Of a DNA stretch of 18,226 nt, positions 8,253 to 15,600 are shown one piece after another. Source of the DNA: an uncultured Lachnoanaerobaculum sp. (GTDB taxonomy: Bacteria; Bacillota; Clostridia; Lachnospirales; Lachnospiraceae); assembly GCA_937925515.1 (NCBI GenBank), contig CALALP010000089.1, forward strand, positions 1-18,226. Reading direction: 5' to 3'. Numbering within the stretch: the stretch's first letter is position 1; every line of letters begins with the position of its first letter. Below the pieces are notes generated by a model. It was not told where the DNA came from. It made no database searches and saw nothing but the letters and a program-made list of their open reading frames with translations. The translations under genes and the position numbers were made by a program.

Positions 8253-8285
8253 GTATTTAAATTTCTAAGAAAGTGAGGGGGAAGT

Positions 8286-9290
8286 ATGTCTTGTTTATAT
8301 GTTACGGAGCAAGGCTCTAAGATAAATTCATCTGAGGGAAAGATTATAGTAGAATGTAAAAATGGTATGAATAGGATAGTACCAAGAGAAACTTTAGAAT
8401 CTATTATGATTTTTGGAAATGTTTTAATGAGCATAGCAGCTCAGAAAGTATGTCTTGAACAGGGTATCAAGGTAACTTTTCTTTCTACCAAAGGCAGATA
8501 TTTTGGAAGACTTGAAAGTACCTCTCATTTTAATGCTGAGAGGCTTAAGAAACAGGTATATTTAAGTGATGATGAGGGAAAATGTCTTGAATTTGCTAGA
8601 AAGATTCAAAAAGCTAAGATACATAATCAACTAGTGGTTCTTAAGAGATATGAGAGAAATTACTATATAGATATAAAGTCAGAGATTGACAATATTGCTG
8701 TTTGTGAAACAAAAGTATCAAAAAGTCAAGATATTAATACTTTAATGGGCTATGAGGGAATGGCAGCAAGAGAATATTTCCAAGCAATTTCAAAACTTAT
8801 AAAAAAAGAGTTTTCATTCACTGGAAGAAGTAGAAGACCACCAAAAGATGCTTTTAATTCTATGCTTAGTTTTGGTTATACAATAGCTTTTTATGAAATC
8901 TATGCAGAATTAGAAAATAGAAATTTAAGTCCATATATAGGTTTTATGCACAAGATTAAAGAAAAACACCCAACTCTTGTAAGTGATATGCTTGAAGAGT
9001 GGAGAGCTGTACTTGTAGACTCTACTGTTTTAAGTTTGATTCAAGGTAATGAAATAAGTATAACAGAGTTTACCACTGATGAAGAAACAGGAGGTGTTCA
9101 ACTATCCAATAATGCTATAAAGCTGTTTGTAAAGAAACTAGAAAATAAGATGAGAATGGAAATGAATTACCTTGAATATTTAAATTCGCCTGTAAGTTTT
9201 AGAAGAGGTTTGTGGCATCAAGTGAAAGCACTTTCCTCTTGTGTTGATAGTGGAGATTTTGGAGAGTATTATCCGTTAAGAATAAGGTAA
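8286..9290 (+). CDS. cas1: CRISPR adaptation integrase Cas1
   Basis: 334 residues, the normal length. The metal-binding residues of the integrase are visible: E157 in GYEGMAAREYF, H222 in YIGFMHK, and D234/E237 in LVSDMLEEWRAVLVD. The N-terminal beta-domain begins MSCLYVTEQGSKI and is followed by the family segment IMIFGNVLMSIAAQ. With Cas2 it would insert new spacers at the leader end of the array at 9789. The start is set by GAGGGGGAAGT just before the ATG. It lies 33 bp after the last mini-array repeat, so its mRNA leader contains a CRISPR repeat. No fused reverse transcriptase is present, so nothing here suggests direct RNA spacer capture. Confidence 0.96.
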   Translation: MSCLYVTEQGSKINSSEGKIIVECKNGMNRIVPRETLESIMIFGNVLMSIAAQKVCLEQGIKVTFLSTKGRYFGRLESTSHFNAERLKKQVYLSDDEGKCLEFARKIQKAKIHNQLVVLKRYERNYYIDIKSEIDNIAVCETKVSKSQDINTLMGYEGMAAREYFQAISKLIKKEFSFTGRSRRPPKDAFNSMLSFGYTIAFYEIYAELENRNLSPYIGFMHKIKEKHPTLVSDMLEEWRAVLVDSTVLSLIQGNEISITEFTTDEETGGVQLSNNAIKLFVKKLENKMRMEMNYLEYLNSPVSFRRGLWHQVKALSSCVDSGDFGEYYPLRIR

Positions 9291-9320
9291 TGTATTAGAA
9301 CTTGATTAGATAGGTGGGAT

Positions 9321-9623
9321 ATGAAAGAGATAGACGAGAAAGTAAGTGAATTAAGATATACTATATTGATAATATATGATATTATAGACAACAGTCATAG
9401 GTTAAAGATTTCAAAATATTTATCTTCATTTGGTAGCAGAGTTCAAAAGTCAGCATTTGAGGCAAGACTTAATAAAAAACAATACAATAAACTTATAATG
9501 GGACTTGAAAAGCTTTTACATAAAGAAGACAATATTAGGATATATAAGCTCTATGGAGAAAGTGAGATAAAGACTTATGGAGATTTTGATTATGAGGAAT
9601 TAGAGGAGGTTATTATTGTGTAA
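9321..9623 (+). CDS. cas2: CRISPR adaptation protein Cas2
   Basis: 100 residues. The conserved beta1 strand and turn, ILIIYDIIDNSHRLKISKYL, followed by FGSRVQKSAFEARL (about residues 38-51), are characteristic of Cas2, a ferredoxin-like dimer that holds two Cas1 dimers together. There are about ten residues before the usual start of the fold. The ATG at 9321 has AGGTGGG upstream, which supports it. It follows cas1 by 30 bp and precedes the leader directly, the usual order. Confidence 0.95.
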   Translation: MKEIDEKVSELRYTILIIYDIIDNSHRLKISKYLSSFGSRVQKSAFEARLNKKQYNKLIMGLEKLLHKEDNIRIYKLYGESEIKTYGDFDYEELEEVIIV

Positions 9624-9788
9624 TATTGTAAAAAGATATATACTTATCAAGTGATTTCAGCCGAAGCTTATAAATAGAGGGTTTGGAGGCTATTTAAGAG
9701 TTAGTCATCAATAAATTTTACTTGATATGAGTTTTGGCACGCAAAGTGTTTTTTTAGACTTGATTTTATGAGGGCTAAGAGGGACAGG
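9624..9788 (+). promoter_or_regulatory. CRISPR leader
   Basis: The 165 bp between the cas2 stop and the first repeat form the expected leader. It is A/T-rich with a T7 run near 9750 and a G-rich end (GGGCTAAGAGGGACAGG) next to repeat 1. TATCAAGT (9645-9652) and ACTTGATA (9720-9727) form a distant inverted pair that may be incidental. No promoter matches well enough to state with confidence. Leader polarity agrees with the repeats: the six repeats nearest to it are identical, while variants accumulate farther away. Confidence 0.75.
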
Positions 9789-11825
9789 GATTAGAAATAC
9801 AAACTCCGACAAGGGGACGAAAACATCCTCAACAAAATATACTTCTCTCATTTTTCTTGATTAGAAATACAAACTCCGACAAGGGGACGAAAACCTACAA
9901 CCATTACTCTCATAAAATACAGATATATAAGCGATTAGAAATACAAACTCCGACAAGGGGACGAAAACGGTGTTATTATTGGTTGTAGGAATTTTTCAAT
10001 GTTGATTAGAAATACAAACTCCGACAAGGGGACGAAAACATAATTCTCATTAAAATCTTCATCAAAATACATTCTTGATTAGAAATACAAACTCCGACAA
10101 GGGGACGAAAACACTTAGTAAAGTATTCTATACCTTGTAAAGTTTTTGGATTAGAAATACAAACTCCGACAAGGGGACGAAAACCCATAAGGATACCTAT
10201 CACTTTGAAATCTCGGCATACTACAGGATTAGAAATACAAACTCCGATAAGGGGACGGAAACAATACCTCAACTTTCTTTTTCTTTTTTTTAATTACAGA
10301 TTAGAAATACAAACTCCGATAAGGGGACGGAAACGGCAACTTGATATTTATTAAAAAGTTTCATAGGTATATGATTAGAAATACAAACTCCGATAAGGGG
10401 ACGGAAACTTGAATTCATTACTTAAACCGTAAAGGTCTAGCTTAAACCTGATTAGAAATACAAACTCCGACAAGGGGACGGAAACAAGAAAAAACCTTAT
10501 CTTTACCAAACCCCTTACGTAATAGAGAGGAAAGGTCATAAGCATATATCAGATTAGAAATACAAACTCCGACAAGGGGACGGAAACAAATATGTCCTTG
10601 ATTTGCCGTAATTTTCCCAATCTCTGATTAGAAATACAAACTCCGACAAGGGGACGGAAACTCGTGAAGCATTTTCTCTGATACGAAGTTAATGAATAGA
10701 TTAGAAATACAAACTCCGACAAGGGGACGAAAACTAATTTGCCATATCATACTGCACTAGGGTTTGGTAATTTAGAAATACAAACTCCGATAAGGGGACG
10801 AAAACTGCCATAGATACATCAAACCTTTGATGTATTCCTTAAGATTAGAAATACAAACTCCGATAAGGGGACGGAAACTCATATAAACATATTACATCAT
10901 TTTCAATATATTTTCGATTAGAAATACAAACTCCGACAAGGGGACGGAAACAAAGGTTTAGCTCTTTTTTTGCCTTTTTTCCCAATACTGATTAGAAATA
11001 CAAACTCCGACAAGGGAACGAAAACAATCATCTAAAAGGTCTAAAAACTCGTCTGTTGGATTTAGAAATACATACTCCGATAAGGGGACGAAAACACTTT
11101 AAAAACAAGTTGTACTGTGCATACCATTCCAGTTTAGAAATACAAACTCCGACAAGGGGACGGAAACCCAGTAGTTCTAATATAATACAATTTGCTTTTG
11201 CTCGATTAGAAATACAAACTCCGATAAGGGGACGAAAACTATTATTCTGCGTATAAATCCGTTCACGGTTTTGGATTAGAAATACAAACTCCGACAAGGG
11301 GACGAAAACTCGATAACTTCATTGCATAAAAATGGATTTTTTATATCAGATTAGAAATACAAACTCCGGTAAGGGGACGAAAACTATACTTTGTCGCCGT
11401 CCTCAAAGGTAGGTTGCATACTAGATTAGAAATACAAACTCCGATAAGGGGACGAAAACGCCCTTAATTTTGCTAGATATTCAGGCTTTGCCTTTCGATT
11501 AGAAATACAAACTCCGATAAGGGGACGAAAACGCCGTTTAATTTTGCATAATCAAAAGCCATTTTTACATTTAGAAATACATACTCCGATAAGGGGACGA
11601 AAACCTTACTGCCTTTTCAATTATTTTCGACTTTGATATTCGATTAGAAATACAAACTCCGATAAGGGGACGAAAACATATTCTTTCTGAGCGAAATATA
11701 CCAAAAACACTTGATTAGAAATACAAACTCCGACAAGGGGACGGAAACTAATCTAAATTGTCCCCTTGATTTAGATCTATATAACCTATGATTAGAAATA
11801 CAAACTCCGACAAGGGGACGGAAAC
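9789..11825 (+). CRISPR. Type III-A CRISPR array, 28 repeats and 27 spacers
   Basis: Twenty-eight 36-nt repeats start with GATTAGAAATACAAACTCCG and end with AAGGGGACG[A/G]AAAC. The hairpin is CTCC-loop-GGGG and the last 8 nt form the crRNA handle, a layout like other III-A repeats. Repeats begin at 9789, 9859, 9933, 10004, 10077, 10149, 10227, 10299, 10373, 10450, 10552, 10626, 10699, 10770, 10843, 10916, 10990, 11060, 11132, 11204, 11274, 11349, 11424, 11497, 11569, 11642, 11713 and 11790. Spacers are 34-42 nt except one of 66 nt (10486-10551). Repeat position 22 is C or T and position 32 is A or G, in all four combinations. Four repeats (10770, 11060, 11132, 11569) begin [A/G]TTTAG; the one at 10990 has GGGAAC; the one at 11349 has CCGGTAAG. 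Spacers are C-rich and G-poor on the + strand (about 194 C to 119 G by hand count). The last repeat is not degenerate, so the array may have lost its original end. Confidence 0.98.
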
Positions 11826-11837
11826 TACACCTTTTCA

Positions 11838-11866
11838 TTGACAATTTTTTATAATAAAAATATAGT
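11838..11866 (+). promoter_or_regulatory. Sigma-A promoter of the antitoxin gene
   Basis: A consensus TTGACA (11838-11843) is followed after exactly 17 bp by TATAGT (11861-11866), with transcription expected near 11873. It lies only 12 bp beyond the last CRISPR repeat. It is the best promoter match in the window and gives the antitoxin a transcript independent of the array. Antitoxins of this type usually bind their own promoter, so an operator may overlap it, but I see no clear palindrome. Confidence 0.75.
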
Positions 11867-11900
11867 ACAATTACCAATTACTGAGTAGAAAGGAGAATAT

Positions 11901-12125
11901 ATGCCAATAATCAGTTTAAGAGTTCCGGAAAGGGAACTAAATATTTTTAAGTCTTATGCAAAGCTTAATAACAGTAGTCTTTCTGAGATAATTAGAACTA
12001 CTTTACTTGAGAAAATTGAAAATGAGTATGACCTTAAGGTATTTGAGGAATATGAAATGGAAAAAACAAATGGAACATTAAAAACACGAACTATTAATGA
12101 GCTTCGGAAAGAGCTAGGACTATGA
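11901..12125 (+). CDS. RHH-type (RelB/DUF6290-like) antitoxin, toxin partner lost
   Basis: 74 residues. The N-terminus MPIISLRVPERELNIFKSYA followed by LNNSSLSEIIRTTLLEKIE is a ribbon-helix-helix DNA-binding domain of the RelB/DUF6290 type. The acidic C-terminal half (EYDLKVFEEYEMEK, ending TINELRKELGL) is the usual toxin-binding tail. AAAGGAGA stands just upstream of the ATG. Such genes are normally followed by a RelE/ParE toxin whose ATG overlaps the antitoxin stop. Here that ATGA overlap is present at 12122-12125, but the toxin frame reads Met-Thr and then TAA (12128-12130), so the toxin body is gone. The antitoxin itself looks intact. It could still repress its own promoter or neutralise a related toxin elsewhere. 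Confidence 0.8.
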   Translation: MPIISLRVPERELNIFKSYAKLNNSSLSEIIRTTLLEKIENEYDLKVFEEYEMEKTNGTLKTRTINELRKELGL

Positions 12126-12223
12126 CTTAATTAGTTACTATTGAAAAATAAGTCTGTGGAGTTTTTTCTGTAAATTTGATAAAGTATCAAAACTTGATTT
12201 CATTTCTAGTTTTCCATAATAAA

Positions 12224-12255
12224 AAAGAAGTATCAGCATTTGCCTTTACTTCTTT
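12224..12255 (-). terminator. Terminator reading on the minus strand
   Basis: AAAGAAGTA (12224-12232) is the exact reverse complement of TACTTCTTT (12247-12255), with a 14-nt loop. Read on the minus strand, the stem runs into TTTTTTATTATGG, a plausible U-tract. On the + strand the stem is followed by TAAAATATA, which is weaker. It lies 36 bp beyond the end of the inverted toxin remnant and is placed correctly to be that gene's original terminator. Confidence 0.6.
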
Positions 12256-12291
12256 AAAATATATAATATGATAGTTGTAATTTTTAAAAAT

Positions 12292-12525
12292 TTATATATT
12301 TCTTATTGTATTATTAAATATAATATTTTCTTGTAGTTGATTTTCAATATTTCTTTTTCCATAAATAATACGATATATTTTTACAATTTTCTGTTCTTCA
12401 TCAGGTAAATAGAACACTAAATAATTTTCTATTGGTAAGAATCTAATACCTAGTGATTTCCATTTCTTATGTTCACATAAATGACATCTCATTGGTATTT
12501 CATCAAGAGATTTAATAGAGATATT
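12292..12525 (-). pseudogene. RelE/ParE-family toxin remnant, inverted
   Basis: The minus strand encodes the C-terminal half of a RelE/ParE-type toxin. Going down from 12525 it reads NISIKSLDEIPMRCH, then LGIRFLPIENYLVFYLPDEE and VKIYRIIYGKRNIENQL. These match the family pattern of a Leu-x-x-[IM]-P loop, then G-[IL]-R, NY-[LV]-V-FY, and a final [IV]-x-R-[IV]-x-Y-G-x-R strand. The frame is closed by TAG (12526-12528) just upstream. Beyond it another frame continues with plausible toxin-like helix codons, so a frameshift plus N-terminal decay is likely. A reading from the internal ATG at 12492 would give 66 residues, but this would lack the toxin's N-terminal helices. It faces the opposite way from the neighbouring antitoxin and lies on the far side of it, with no antitoxin of its own. 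Confidence 0.72.
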
Positions 12526-12676
12526 CTACCTTAGACTGTAAAAGAAGAAATTCTTATACACTGTGTTGAAAATCATAATTACACTACTTTGCTGATGTGA
12601 TAAAATATTGGTTGGTATTACCTAACTGTTTAGGGATATCAAGTAATTATTAGTTATATTAACAGGAGGTAGGAAG

Positions 12677-15600
12677 TTGAAAAACAAGTTATTAGCACTA
12701 ATTTTGACAGTAGTAATGTTGTCAGCATTTTATGGAAACAGGGTAATGGCTGATGAAATTTTAAGTACTACTTCAAATGAAAATAGCTCTGATTATGTAA
12801 GTTATGTAGTTAAGATGAAAACTAAGGCTGACATAAACGGAGTAACAGAAGATGAGGTTGCAGTAAGGCTTGAGGATACTGCGATAGATAGCCAAAAATC
12901 TATAATAGAGTTTTTGGAGAGAGAAAAAGCAAATGGAAATGTTGTAGAGTATACTTCATTTTACATTGTAAATAGTATCTCAGTAACTTCAACTAGAAAT
13001 GTAGCTACTGAAATTTCAAAGAGAAATGATGTAGAAAAGGTGGTTGAGGATAAGGAGTTTAAGACAGAACCTAAAAGGGAAGAGCCTGAAAAGGAGAGTA
13101 CAGGTTATTCTTTAAATCGTCAAACTAGAAGTGTGCATGTTCCTTGGAATTTAAAGGCAATATATGCAGATAAGGCTAGACAAGAGGCGACAGGAGAGGG
13201 CGTAGTAGTAGGAATTATAGATTCCGGAGTGGATTTTTCACACCCTGCAATAACAAGTGCTTGGCGTGGAAATGATGAAAGTCTTGCAATATATAGTTGG
13301 TATGATGCTACAAAATCGGACTTTGGTAAGGGAGAGAAGCCGACTGATTCCACAGGGCATGGAACTCATGTTGCAGGGACTATTTTAGGTAAAGAGCCTG
13401 ATACTGACAGTTTGCTTGGTATTGCTCCTGATGCAAAATGGATAGCTGCAAAAGTTTTTGATGAGGAGGGAGAAACTACACTTAGTAGACTTTTGGCAGC
13501 AGGTCAATGGATGCTTGCACCTACTGATGAAACAGGCACTCCACACCCTGAAATGCGTCCGAAAATTATAAACAATTCATGGGGTGGAAATTCAGAAAAT
13601 GAATTTTATAGGGAAATGTTAAAGGCATGGAGAAATGCAGGCATACTTCCGGTATTTTCAGCAGGTAATACAAGTGCCTCAAATCAAGGTGGAGAGGGCA
13701 GCATCGGTACACCGGGGGCTTATCCTGAAAGCTTTACAGTAGGAGCTTTAAGGAGGGATGACAAAATAGCTGCATTTTCATTAAGAGGCCCCTCAAAATA
13801 TAAGGGGGATATTAAGCCGGATATAAGTGCACCGGGTGTAAATATTCGCTCAAGTGTTCCGGGAGGAGGTTATGAACTTAGGAGTGGAACTTCTATGGCA
13901 GGTCCACATGTAAGTGGTGTTGCAGCTCTTGTGTTAAGTGCAAATCCAAATCTTACTCCTGATGAAGTAGAAAATATAATTACTAAAACTGCCACAAAAC
14001 TTACTGATGAGGAATATGTAAAATCTCCCAACTTTGCTTATGGATATGGCAAGGTAAATGCTTATAATGCTGTTAAGGCGGCTAAGGGCAAAGATGACAG
14101 TACAAAAGAGTTTGCGACTTTAGAGGGTAGGTTGCTTACCTATGGAGAGGACAGCAGTGAACCAAAAATTAATCATGTAGCCATAAAGACTATGTACAAT
14201 GTCTATAACTTTAATCTCGAGGCTAAGGTAAATGATGATAATGGTATAGAAAATGTTAAGCTGTTTTTGGCAGCTAAGGGAAGCGAAAACTTTGCTGAAA
14301 AAGAAATGGAACTTATAAAAGGGACTAAGATTAGTGGAGAGTATAGTTGCACTATTGAACCCACTGATTTAGACAGTACCGGAATGAAATATTATATAGA
14401 GGCAACTGATGTAACAGGCAAGAAGTTAAAGACCGAAACCTATGAGGCTGATGTAAAAGGTGGAATAGGTATAGGATATAAACAAGATTTTGAGGAAAAT
14501 GTAGACGGAATTGTATTTGGTGGTAAGACTCCTATGTGGGAATGGGGAGTTCCTAAAAGTGGAGGTATAAATGCTGCCTCAGGAAGTAAAGTTATAGCAA
14601 CAAATCTTAATGGCAATTATAAAGGACTTAAAGATACACTTATGGTTTTACCTGCAATAGACTTATCAAATGAAACTAGAAACCCTGCACTTAAATTTAA
14701 ACATTGGTATGATTTGGGAAATGGAGAGGGAGCTTTCTTTGATACTTCCGAGGTATGGATTGGAGAGATAAAACCGGATAGTAAAAGCATAGATGATGTT
14801 GAATATAAAAATGTTCGTCTATATAAAAATCATTCAGGCAAATGGGAAGATGAATATATAGATTTGTCAGCTTATAAGGGCAAAAAAATTCTTGTTATGT
14901 TTGGAATGAGATATGCAGGTTGGAGTAAACAAGAGGAATTAGGTTGGTATATCGATGACATAGCGATTACAGAGGCGTCTGATGAGATACCATTAGCACC
15001 TAATAAATATGTGTCTTTAAAATATAAAAATAATGGACAGATAGTATATAGTTTTCAACCTGTAAAGAATGAAAAAATAACTGCTTATGCACTTTATAGA
15101 AGTAAAGAGGAAAATGGAAGTTATGAAAAGGTAACAACTGTTGAAAAAGGAAGTAGAGATTTTGGAAAATATACTGTAAGTTTAAGTGATTATCCATTAC
15201 CTCAAACCGGTACTTATTATTACTATGCAAAGGCTTTGATTGGAAATAATGAAAGTGAGGCATCAGAGAAATTACACCATACATTTACCGTTGGTAAGGA
15301 AGTTATTAAATTTGACTTTGAAAATGATGACTCTTGGACTTCAGAGGAAAAAGACGGTGCAAAATGGACTAAGGGAGTTATTCAAGTTATAGAGCAACTT
15401 CCTGATAATAAAATAGGAAGTAAACCTGTCCCAAATAATTCAAAGGGAAAAAATAAAAATAGTGATACTGTTTGGGGGACTGAATTAGACGATTTTAGAA
15501 AAGCCAAGAAGGAGTATACATTAGTATCTCCTAACATGAATTTATCAAACTATAGTAAGTTAGGAATTTATTTACAAATGTGGTTTAACACGGCAGGTCG

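Noticed and set aside
9895..10003. Shared TGGTTGTAG between two neighbouring spacers (in opposite orientations)
   Set aside because: A 9-nt match among 27 spacers is expected by chance.
10486..10551. Degenerate repeat hidden inside the 66-nt spacer
   Set aside because: No segment resembles ACTCCG, AAGGGGACG or the GATTAGAAATAC start.
10006..11877. Minus-strand frames of 77-89 codons with repeated FRPLVGVCISN
   Set aside because: This is the translation of CRISPR repeats on the non-transcribed strand; the segments between them are spacers.
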